Shown here: in pieces, positions 6,375-11,863 of the stretch
How positions within the stretch are numbered: the stretch's first letter is position 1
Layout: each line of letters opens with the position of its first letter
NCBI GenBank assembly: GCA_964444825.1
Contig: CAYUIS010000111.1
Span: 1 to 17,514 of the forward strand
Direction: 5' to 3'
Source of the DNA: CAYUIS01 sp964444825
GTDB taxonomy: Bacteria > Chloroflexota > Anaerolineae > B4-G1
Length of the DNA: 17,514 nucleotides
Program-made: the position numbers and the translations under genes
Notes under the pieces: model-generated
What the model was told of the DNA's origin: nothing
Databases searched by the model: none
The model's input: the letters and a program-made list of their open reading frames with translations, nothing else

Positions 6375-7427
6375 TCACTTACCATTATAGGTCAGAAGAA
6401 GCTTGACCTTGTCTCCAGGTGATTCATCAATCATCGCATAGGCCTCGGCAGCCCGCTCAAAGGGGATTCTCGCACCGATCAACGGCTTAACCTGGAGTTT
6501 CTGCTCCTCCAGCAAACTGATCGCCTCGCGCTCAAGCCGGGACATGTCCCACATAGGCTGACAACGATGCGAACAACCCCAAACCGGCATGCTGGAGCGA
6601 AGCGTCACCCGATTATGATGCCATTCACTCGACAGGTCAACGCGCCCTCTCTCGTCTCCGTAGAAGCTGACGGTCACCACCAACCCCTCTCTATGCACGC
6701 ACCGAATGGCCTGTTGCAACGCAGCGTAGACACCCGAAATCTCTATGGCCACGTCAGCACCCGCCCCGCCGCTGGCCTCCTTGATGGCAAGTCCTGCACC
6801 ACATTCCGCTGGATTCACTGTCACGTCGGCTCCCAACTTTCTAGCCAGTTCAAGGCGTCCTGGAATGGGGTCAACGGCAAAGATTTGTCTGGCCCCATTC
6901 AGACGAGCCATCTGCACGGCCAACATTCCGATGGCTCCAAGGCCAAAAATGGCTACCCGGTCTCCCAATTTGATGGCCGCATCGTGGATACCGGCCAGAG
7001 CAAAGCGTGCTGGGTCAGAAAACACCATCGTTTCATCAGCCACGCCCTCCTTGATCGGATGCACCCTGTCTTCTGGCATAATCGCAGTCTGACGGTGCTT
7101 CCACTCCCCGTGGACGTGGTCGCCAGGTCTGAACCTATGTACCTCAGGTCCCACCTTGATCACCACCCCCCCGGCCCACGACCCCGTCGGATGCGGAAAG
7201 AAGGGCGCAGGCACCTCGTCGTCACGGAGGGATCTGAACAGGCGGAGTGCTGGGTCCCACACTTGATCGGCAAAAGGCACGATCCCTCGATACACGTTGA
7301 TCTCCGTGCCGTGCTTGATGCCACTGACTGTGGTCTGTATCAGGATCTCGTTACTAACCGGGGCTCTGTCTTCGTATGCCACAAAGGCGACTTTTTTGGG
7401 TGATTCGACTACCAGTTCCAAAGGCAT
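6375..7427 (-). CDS. MDR-family (zinc-alcohol-dehydrogenase-like) oxidoreductase
   Basis: This encodes 350 aa. GAGGAG lies 9 nt before the ATG. The GroES-like N-terminal part contains GIKHGTE at 36-42, where classical ADHs have a catalytic zinc Cys. The Rossmann motif GLGAIG is at 162-167, with an acidic residue after the second strand (AVDP, D186), suggesting NAD. The four-Cys structural zinc lobe is absent. The GxxxGTE variant is known to me from the bacteriochlorophyllide/Gfo-linked MDR subfamily, where a zinc-free reaction is expected. It is first in a two-gene operon with the Gfo/Idh/MocA gene, a common pairing in sugar or cyclitol oxidation pathways. Confidence 0.85.
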   Translation of the reverse strand: MPLELVVESPKKVAFVAYEDRAPVSNEILIQTTVSGIKHGTEINVYRGIVPFADQVWDPALRLFRSLRDDEVPAPFFPHPTGSWAGGVVIKVGPEVHRFRPGDHVHGEWKHRQTAIMPEDRVHPIKEGVADETMVFSDPARFALAGIHDAAIKLGDRVAIFGLGAIGMLAVQMARLNGARQIFAVDPIPGRLELARKLGADVTVNPAECGAGLAIKEASGGAGADVAIEISGVYAALQQAIRCVHREGLVVTVSFYGDERGRVDLSSEWHHNRVTLRSSMPVWGCSHRCQPMWDMSRLEREAISLLEEQKLQVKPLIGARIPFERAAEAYAMIDESPGDKVKLLLTYNGK

Positions 7428-7569
7428 ATTCTTGCTCCTCGTTCTTCACCTTGCGCACATTCGGGCAGGGTGGCAACTAGCTCCCAGGGGTAGTCCTACG
7501 TCAGCATGATACATAGGTTGAAGTGGAAAGTCAAAACTCTATAGTCAGGCCCGTCAATCCCGAAAGTCT
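7428..7569. other. Upstream region of the dehydrogenase operon
   Basis: This should contain the promoter of the minus-strand MDR/Gfo operon. No strong -35/-10 pair was found by eye. The right end abuts yjbQ copy 2. Confidence 0.3.
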
Positions 7570-7632
7570 TTGCCGCATATCACAAGCAGCGTGTTCATCG
7601 ATGACGACGAACGGGGCTTGCACGCCAATAAC

Positions 7633-7688
7633 AGGAGAAAGCCATCGGCTTTCTCCTTAAGGGATTGCGCCCAATCCCCAGTGGCCAT
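7633..7688. repeat. Double-hairpin insertion in yjbQ copy 2
   Basis: AGGAGAAAGCC (7633-7643) and GGCTTTCTCCT (7647-7657) are perfect 11-bp arms around ATC. GGGATTG (7661-7667) and CAATCCC (7672-7678) form a second perfect 7-bp stem. Against copy 1 the segment is net +45 nt, so the reading frame is kept. The exact ends are uncertain by a few bases. Confidence 0.7.
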
Positions 7689-7747
7689 GGAAGAGCTAGC
7701 TTCCCATGAGCCCATCAGCCGCTACCGCCACAACCGCACTGGCGAGG

Positions 7748-7795
7748 CCTGTCCTGAGGAGCCTCCCGAGTATATCGAGGGGCGGAGTCGAAGGA
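7748..7795. repeat. Nested mini-repeat insertion in yjbQ copy 2
   Basis: CCTGTCCTGAG (7748-7758) and CGGAGTCGAAGGA (7783-7795) are the two halves of the 24-nt repeat seen in copy 1, at the same codon. A further 24-nt segment (7759-7782, imperfect hairpin CCTCCCGA/TCGAGGGG) is inserted between them. Both are multiples of three. Confidence 0.7.
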
Positions 7796-7824
7796 ACAAC
7801 GGCGACGCCCACCTGAAGCGCCAG

Positions 7825-7852
7825 GCACTGTAGTGGACTACGGGTCACTGTG
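7825..7852. repeat. Frame-breaking insertion in yjbQ copy 2
   Basis: Twenty-eight nt stand where copies 1 and 3 have three (ATC or ATT before ATGGGC). The segment contains the palindrome GTAGT-GG-ACTAC (7830-7841) and a stop TAG (7831-7833). It is the only frame-breaking insertion in this copy. Confidence 0.6.
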
Positions 7853-7897
7853 ATGGGCCGCGAGGTGGTGGTGGCGGTTACAGACGGGCGGTTCGAC

Positions 7898-7921
7898 GAC
7901 TCGGCTGAGCTCGTCGAAGTC
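7898..7921. repeat. 24-nt mini-repeat insertion before FGPWEQ in yjbQ copy 2
   Basis: Copy 1 reads GRLD-FGPWEQ. Copy 2 has 24 extra nt, starting GACTCGGCTGAG and ending CGTCGAAGTC, that form an imperfect palindrome and add eight codons (DSAELVEV). A related, longer element occupies the same point in copy 3. Confidence 0.7.
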
Positions 7922-8005
7922 TTTGGCCCGTGGGAGCAGATCTTTTACGGCGAGTTCGACGGCCGGCGCAGGAAACGCGTGTTGGTCAAGATTATCGGTG
8001 AATGA

Positions 8006-8144
8006 AAGACCCAAACTCCTTGATCTGGCATAGATTTGACTCTCCAGCAGAGTTGTAGTAGGATTGAGTAGGCAAGGAACAGGCCCACGGTTAATCATTA
8101 CCCATTGCTGGGCTTGAGCACTACACCCTATATGGAGTTTGGCG
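8006..8144. other. Upstream region of the relBE-type pair
   Basis: A candidate promoter on + has TTGACT (8036-8041), 17 nt, then TAGGAT (8059-8064). GGAG at 8134-8137 is the likely ribosome binding site of the antitoxin. Near it CCCA-TTGC-TGGG forms a tiny palindrome that could be part of an operator. Confidence 0.4.
8036..8064 (+). promoter_or_regulatory. Candidate sigma70 promoter for the toxin-antitoxin pair
   Basis: TTGACT matches the -35 consensus at 5/6. The spacer is 17 nt. The -10 TAGGAT matches at 4/6. It is located about 80 nt before the antitoxin start. This is moderate evidence only. Confidence 0.35.
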
Positions 8145-8366
8145 ATGAGCACTGTTGGAGACACACAGACTAAGAGACGATCCCCAGAGATTGTACTTCG
8201 GGATGGCCGACCTGCGGCAGTGATCCTGGACATTGACGAATACCAGGATATGCTGGAGCGACTGGAGGACCTGGACGATCTGGAAATGCTTAGGAAAGTG
8301 AGAGAAAAGCCCCTCAAGTTCAGAAAACTGGACGAGTTCCTGGCAGAGTATCACCCGAATGTATGA
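8145..8366 (+). CDS. Antitoxin, Phd/RelB-like
   Basis: This encodes 73 aa from the ATG at 8145, which has GGAG 7 nt upstream. An upstream TTG at 8139 in the same frame has no such spacing. Residues around PEIVLRDGRPAAVILDIDEYQDMLERLEDLDDLEML match the central hydrophobic strand and the following helix of Phd/YefM-type antitoxins. The C-terminal part (KPLKFRKLDEFLAEY) would wrap the toxin. The gene overlaps the toxin start by 8 nt, the usual arrangement for type II pairs. The N-terminal DNA-binding part looks shorter than in many relatives. Confidence 0.75.
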   Translation: MSTVGDTQTKRRSPEIVLRDGRPAAVILDIDEYQDMLERLEDLDDLEMLRKVREKPLKFRKLDEFLAEYHPNV

Positions 8367-8613
8367 GATCTATCTGGAACGGGCGGCAGAACGAGACCTG
8401 AGAAAGCTTTCCGCAGAGATATTCCATCGCATCATTCCCCGCATCCACGCTTTGGCCGACAACCCAAGGCCTCCAGGGTGTCGCAAACTCACAGGCTCAG
8501 ACAATGACTGGCGGATCCGGATCGGAGATTACCGGGTCATCTACGAAATCGATGATGCTACAAGGAGCGTGAGGGTATTTCGGGTCAGACATCGCCGGGA
8601 AGCATATCCGTAG
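8359..8613 (+). CDS. RelE/ParE-family toxin
   Basis: This encodes 84 aa. The sequence follows the RelE fold order: MYEIYLERAAERDLRKL, then a helix, NPRPPGCRKLTGSDNDWRIRIGDYRVIYEID and RVFRVRHRREAY. The conserved basic and aromatic residues of RelE mRNA interferases (R/K near LTG, WRIRIGDYRVIYEI, HRREAY) are present. The length is typical. It would cleave mRNA on the ribosome if RelE-like, or act on gyrase if ParE-like. I favour RelE. It is preceded by and overlaps its antitoxin. Confidence 0.85.
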   Translation: MYEIYLERAAERDLRKLSAEIFHRIIPRIHALADNPRPPGCRKLTGSDNDWRIRIGDYRVIYEIDDATRSVRVFRVRHRREAYP

Positions 8614-8702
8614 AGCCGATGTTCGGCCCAAACAGCACCCAGTTCGTTATTGATCTCCACACGAACCGGTCAGCAACTACCATCACAATCGCACCGGCGA
8701 GG

Positions 8703-8725
8703 CCCGTTCTGCGTGAAACGCAGGG
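8703..8725. repeat. 23-nt hairpin insertion in yjbQ copy 3
   Basis: CTGCGT-GAA-ACGCAG is a perfect 6-bp stem inside the insertion. It occupies the position where copies 1 and 2 have the CCTGTCCTGAG repeat, so one codon has taken two different elements. Confidence 0.65.
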
Positions 8726-8802
8726 ACAACGGCGACGCCCATCTCAAGCGGCAGATTATGGGCCGCGAGGTCGTCGTGGCGGTCACCGACGGCCGGTTGG
8801 AC

Positions 8803-8840
8803 GACTCGGCCGAGCCTCAGGCCGAGGGCTCGTCAAAGTC
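8803..8840. repeat. 38-nt insertion (expanded mini-repeat) in yjbQ copy 3
   Basis: The outer halves (GACTCGGCCGAG and CTCGTCAAAGTC) match the 24-nt element of copy 2. A further 14 nt lie between them and create the palindrome CGAGCC...GGCTCG. The peptide AEPQAEGSS in this frame is one I recognise from other genomes as repeat-derived. Confidence 0.65.
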
Positions 8841-8974
8841 TTTGGTCCGTGGGAGCAGATCTTTTATGGTGAGTTTGGCGGTCGGCGCAGAAAGCGCGTG
8901 TTGGTCAAGATCATTGGAGAATAGAAGCCACTGACTCGTCGTAGTTGAGCTTCTCTGCAGGGCTGCGTCAGTCC

Positions 8975-9379
8975 CTATGGTGCTCGAACAGTCACGAGTG
9001 CCGCCCCCCGCTCGAGCTGTTGCCGATCCAGGGTGACTAGAGTGTCGCTCAACTGGTCTGCCAGAGCGACATAAACCGCATCGCAGCCACGGATCCGATG
9101 CTCAACAGCTATCACAGCAGCCTGCTCTGCCATCGCCAACGTGACTGGGATCAGTTCGATCACCTTTGAGCGCGCTAGTTGCTGCACAACTCGATGGGCC
9201 AACGTCGGGTCTCCGACCCCACGACTGAGAGCAGCAGCAACTTCGGATAGTAGGATGACCGGGGCAACGATAGATTCGTCTGCCGCCCGGGCTTGCTCGA
9301 ACCATGCCCAGCACCTAGCGTGCTCTCTCTCGTATGCATTGACCAAGGCAATGGTGACACTGGCATCAATGACGGCCAT
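8975..9379 (-). CDS. vapC: PIN-domain toxin, VapC family
   Basis: This encodes 134 aa with PIN-domain acidic residues: D5 in VIDAS, E46 in SEVAAAL, D100 in RGCDAVYVALA and D118 in LVTLD. VapC proteins are magnesium-dependent ribonucleases, usually cleaving tRNA or rRNA. It starts 3 nt after the antitoxin stop on the same strand, giving the standard order antitoxin-toxin. Confidence 0.88.
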   Translation of the reverse strand: MAVIDASVTIALVNAYEREHARCWAWFEQARAADESIVAPVILLSEVAAALSRGVGDPTLAHRVVQQLARSKVIELIPVTLAMAEQAAVIAVEHRIRGCDAVYVALADQLSDTLVTLDRQQLERGAALVTVRAP

Positions 9380-9382
9380 GAG

Positions 9383-9652
9383 TTACCTGCGCTGTTCAGC
9401 AATGAGTTCCACGCCACTCTTTTCCGATGTCCAGGCGGACGCCACCTCCTGGGCCAGGGCCTTCATCTCTGCAAGGGCAGTATCGATCTCTACTCGGCGT
9501 AGCCGCTGCGCCTCCTCTTTGGTTAATGGTCGTAGCACTGCCACAGGTTCACCGCGTAAAGTCACCACGTACTCGCTCATCTCCTCTCGCACAGCACGTA
9601 TGACGCGAGAGGTCTGGTTTTTCAGTTCACGCACACCAATGGTAGTAGGCAT
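9383..9652 (-). CDS. vapB: Antitoxin, Phd/YefM (VapB-like) family
   Basis: This encodes 89 aa. The N-terminus MPTTIGVRELKNQTSRVIRAV and the strand VVTLRGEPVAVLRPL are hallmarks of the Phd/YefM fold, which binds DNA as a dimer. The helical C-terminus probably covers the VapC active site. GGAGG is upstream. Its promoter and a 10-bp inverted repeat lie directly upstream, so autorepression is very likely. Confidence 0.88.
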   Translation of the reverse strand: MPTTIGVRELKNQTSRVIRAVREEMSEYVVTLRGEPVAVLRPLTKEEAQRLRRVEIDTALAEMKALAQEVASAWTSEKSGVELIAEQRR

Positions 9653-9670
9653 CGTCCATTCCCCCTCCGG

Positions 9671-9693
9671 ATGTAGCTACAAGGTAGCTACAT
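9671..9693. promoter_or_regulatory. Palindromic operator of the vapBC pair
   Basis: ATGTAGCTAC (9671-9680) and GTAGCTACAT (9684-9693) are perfect 10-bp arms around AAG. The repeat overlaps the edge of the -10 box and the expected transcription start of the minus-strand antitoxin gene. This is the normal site for binding by the antitoxin or antitoxin-toxin complex. Confidence 0.8.
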
Positions 9694-9720
9694 TATAGCA
9701 GGTAACGTGGACGTTGTCAA
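9692..9720 (-). promoter_or_regulatory. Consensus sigma70 promoter of vapBC
   Basis: On the minus strand TTGACA (9715-9720) and TATAAT (9692-9697) are both exact consensus hexamers, separated by exactly 17 nt. It is the strongest promoter in the window. The start site falls in the operator. Confidence 0.85.
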
Positions 9721-9862
9721 TCCTGTCCTAGCCTGGAAGCACTGGCTTGCCATTTCAGGATGATTGGCAATCGCCTCACTAGGCAGCAGTAGCTTTTTGT
9801 GGTATTCTGAACCTGTTCAGTCTAGAAACAAGGAGCACAGTCGCCCGCGTCCTACAGGCTAT
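9721..9862. other. Intergenic region, vapBC promoter to aldehyde oxidoreductase
   Basis: No gene or clear site was seen in this stretch apart from the promoter and hairpin listed on each side. Confidence 0.4.
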
Positions 9863-9895
9863 CACGTTGCGGAACGGTTACCACTCCGCAACGTG
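9863..9895 (-). terminator. Strong hairpin, possible terminator of the aldehyde oxidoreductase operon
   Basis: CACGTTGCGGA (9863-9873) and TCCGCAACGTG (9885-9895) are perfect 11-bp complements with an 11-nt loop. It lies 14 nt after the aldehyde oxidoreductase stop. No U tract follows in the direction of that gene, so either termination is weak or Rho-dependent, or this is another member of the local hairpin repeats. Confidence 0.5.
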
Positions 9896-9909
9896 AAAAC
9901 GATCCCAAG

Positions 9910-11799
9910 CTACTTGGGCAGGTACTCAGCCGCCCAGCCGATGTCCAGCTCCTGTAGCTTTTCGACCGTGGGCACTCCCGTCTCCCGATCCCACCCCATC
10001 ATCACATAGTAGGTGTGGATCGCCTCGCGGAGTTCCTCCAGGTCGATGCCGCCCTCAGCGAGGGCCCCGCCCTTGGTCGGGCTGTAGCTGCGGGGACAGA
10101 GCTGGTCGTCCTCGACGGTGAACCCCTCGCGCATGTTGAACGTGCGGGCCAATGTCATCGCCCGCTCGCCGACCTTGAGCAGTTCGTACTCGCTGACGTT
10201 CCATCCCGTGGCGGCCTTCACCAGGTCGGATATCTCCCACAGGCCCCAGGCGGTGAAGAAGCAGAGGGGCAGGCAGTTCTGCAAGGTCATAAGCATTGTG
10301 TGATAGATCGCGGCCCGCACTTTCTCTGGCCCGAGGCTGTCCAGCGCCATGGCCTCCAGCACGCCCATCTCCCGCAGTTGCTTGTCCGGCATAAAACCGT
10401 CGTCATCCGGAAAGATAATAGAGGTATCGTGCAGCGAGTGACAGTGATCGGCGCCCGTGGGCGATATGGCATAGCCGATGGCCAGGCTGCGCTTGAGCCG
10501 GGGCTCGTGCATCGGCTGGGCCTGTCCCTTGGCGTGCACGGCGAACCGCTCGGCCCCCTGCCCGATCTTGGCCGCCGCCGGCAGCAGCCCTTCGGCCAGG
10601 ACGTCCCCCAACCCCTCGCGTTTGGCGATCTTTTCCACCATCTGGATCATGGCGTCGCTGTTGCCAAAGCGCAGGTCGATGCCCTCTGTATCCTCCAGGG
10701 TGAGCAATCCGTTCTCAAAACACTCCATGGCAAAGGCGATGGTCACCCCAGCGCCGATGGTATCGAGTGAATAGTCGTTGCATAGCACGTTAGCCCTGGA
10801 TACGGCCACGATGTCGCTCACTCCACAGGTCGAACCCAACGCGCCGATCGTCTCGTATTCCGGGCCACCGTACTCGGGATCGACCTGGTAGGGCTCTTCC
10901 GCCTGGACGACCTTTTTGCAGCGCACCGCGCAGGCCCAACAGCCCTCCATGCGAACGCCGATCTTGTCCATGGTATACTCCAGGCCGCTGATCTCGGGGA
11001 ATTCGCCGTCGCGAAAGTTGCGGACGGGCATATTGCCAGAGGCGATGCCGCCCGCCAACTCTGTGCCGCCGGTGCCTGCCTCTGATGCCCACGCGGCCCT
11101 CGTCTTGTCGCGGACCTCCTGGGCAGCCCGGCGAGCCAGGGCGCGGATCGTTTCCGGGTCGGCGCTTGCGACGCGCGTGGTGCCACGCACGGCCACCGCC
11201 TTGAGCTTCTTGGAGCCCATGACGGCCCCCATCCCCGTCCGCCCGGCGGCGTCCTTGAGGCCGCTCATCACGCAGGCGTAGCGCACCAGGTTCTCGCCGC
11301 CGGGGCCGATCATGGCGATCTCGGCCCGCTCCTCGCCCAACTCCTGGCGGATCGCGGTCTGGGTCTCTTTGGTGCCCTTACCCCAGAGGTGCGATGCGTC
11401 GCGAATCTCGCACCGGCCGTCCGCGATCCATAGATAGACCGGCTTTTGTGCCACACCCTCGACGATCAGCGCGTCAAAACCGGCCTGCTTGAACTGGGCG
11501 GGCCAGATGCCACCCACCTCGGCCGCGCCGAATCCCCCGGTGTTGGGCGACTTGGCCCCGACAGCATTGCGCGAGGCCCCCGTAACGGGCAATCCGGCCA
11601 ACACGCCAGCGGCGAAAACGAGTACGTTATCCGGGCCCAATGGATCGGCGCCAGCGGGCACTTTTTTGAGCAGGACGTCGGCGATGACGTTCCAGCCCCC
11701 CATGTAGCGCCGCCAGTAGACGGCGCCGGGCTCCTCCACCGTGACCGTACCGTCCGTCAGGTTAACGCGCAGAATCTTGTCGTGATATGAACGATCCAT
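9910..11799 (-). CDS. aor: Tungsten/molybdenum aldehyde ferredoxin oxidoreductase
   Basis: This encodes 629 aa, the family's usual length of about 600-630. The N-terminal part binds the bis-pterin cofactor (VNLTDGTVTVEEP; GASRNAVGAKSPNTGGFG at about 74-92). The [4Fe-4S] ligands are at C287, C290 and C294 (CWACAVRC), with the fourth at C509 or C513 (NCLPLC). Conserved GGPEYET (about 312-318) and SPTGADHCHSLHD (about 446-457) follow. The family oxidises aldehydes to acids, passing electrons to ferredoxin in anaerobes. It is cytoplasmic. It lies 64 nt downstream of a uroporphyrinogen-decarboxylase-like gene on the same strand, probably co-transcribed. The substrate cannot be told. Confidence 0.93.
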   Translation of the reverse strand: MDRSYHDKILRVNLTDGTVTVEEPGAVYWRRYMGGWNVIADVLLKKVPAGADPLGPDNVLVFAAGVLAGLPVTGASRNAVGAKSPNTGGFGAAEVGGIWPAQFKQAGFDALIVEGVAQKPVYLWIADGRCEIRDASHLWGKGTKETQTAIRQELGEERAEIAMIGPGGENLVRYACVMSGLKDAAGRTGMGAVMGSKKLKAVAVRGTTRVASADPETIRALARRAAQEVRDKTRAAWASEAGTGGTELAGGIASGNMPVRNFRDGEFPEISGLEYTMDKIGVRMEGCWACAVRCKKVVQAEEPYQVDPEYGGPEYETIGALGSTCGVSDIVAVSRANVLCNDYSLDTIGAGVTIAFAMECFENGLLTLEDTEGIDLRFGNSDAMIQMVEKIAKREGLGDVLAEGLLPAAAKIGQGAERFAVHAKGQAQPMHEPRLKRSLAIGYAISPTGADHCHSLHDTSIIFPDDDGFMPDKQLREMGVLEAMALDSLGPEKVRAAIYHTMLMTLQNCLPLCFFTAWGLWEISDLVKAATGWNVSEYELLKVGERAMTLARTFNMREGFTVEDDQLCPRSYSPTKGGALAEGGIDLEELREAIHTYYVMMGWDRETGVPTVEKLQELDIGWAAEYLPK

Positions 11800-11863
11800 G
11801 TCAAATCTCTCCGTCTACGTTGTCTATTCGGCCCTGGTCAGGGCATTGATGATTCTCCTCGTC

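Larger units (their letters stand above)
7570..8005 (+). pseudogene. yjbQ: yjbQ/UPF0047 fragment, copy 2 (truncated, multiply interrupted)
   Basis: The homology starts at LPHITSSVFIDDDERGLHA, the same breakpoint as copy 1, and ends with FGPWEQIFYGEFDG...LVKIIGE and TGA at 8003-8005. Relative to copy 1 it carries four interruptions. The first is a double-hairpin segment (7633-7688, net +45 nt). The second is the 24-nt mini-repeat with a second 24-nt segment nested inside it (7748-7795). The third is a 28-nt segment replacing ATC (7825-7852) that brings a TAG stop and a +1 shift. The fourth is a 24-nt segment (7898-7921). Three of the four keep the frame. The two open parts are 7570-7833 and 7853-8005. 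The N-terminal third of the family is missing. Confidence 0.75.
8671..8924 (+). pseudogene. yjbQ: yjbQ/UPF0047 fragment, copy 3 (truncated, two frameshifting insertions)
   Basis: The homology begins late, at YHHNRTGE, and ends at LVKIIGE followed by TAG. A 23-nt hairpin segment (8703-8725) interrupts the same TGE|DNG codon as in copies 1 and 2, but with a different sequence. A 38-nt segment (8803-8840) interrupts LD|FGPWEQ, as in copy 2. Both sizes break the frame, so the homologous segments sit in three frames. It is the most decayed of the three copies and lies between the RelE pair and the VapBC pair. Confidence 0.7.

Noticed and set aside
6362..6385. Earlier ATG for the Gfo/Idh/MocA gene
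   Set aside because: Its first eight codons would cover the AGGAGG ribosome binding site of the better start at 6361.
8628..8660. A further attC left end (GGCCCAAACAGCACCC resembles site 1)
   Set aside because: No matching right box or complementary arm follows within 150 nt.
4836..8925. CRISPR array suggested by the repeated short segments
   Set aside because: The repeats lie inside homologous gene fragments, are not evenly spaced and have no spacer structure. No cas genes are present.
10015..10770. Plus-strand open frame opposite the aldehyde oxidoreductase
   Set aside because: It is antisense to a gene whose Fe-S and pterin motifs are intact, with no start signal or family.
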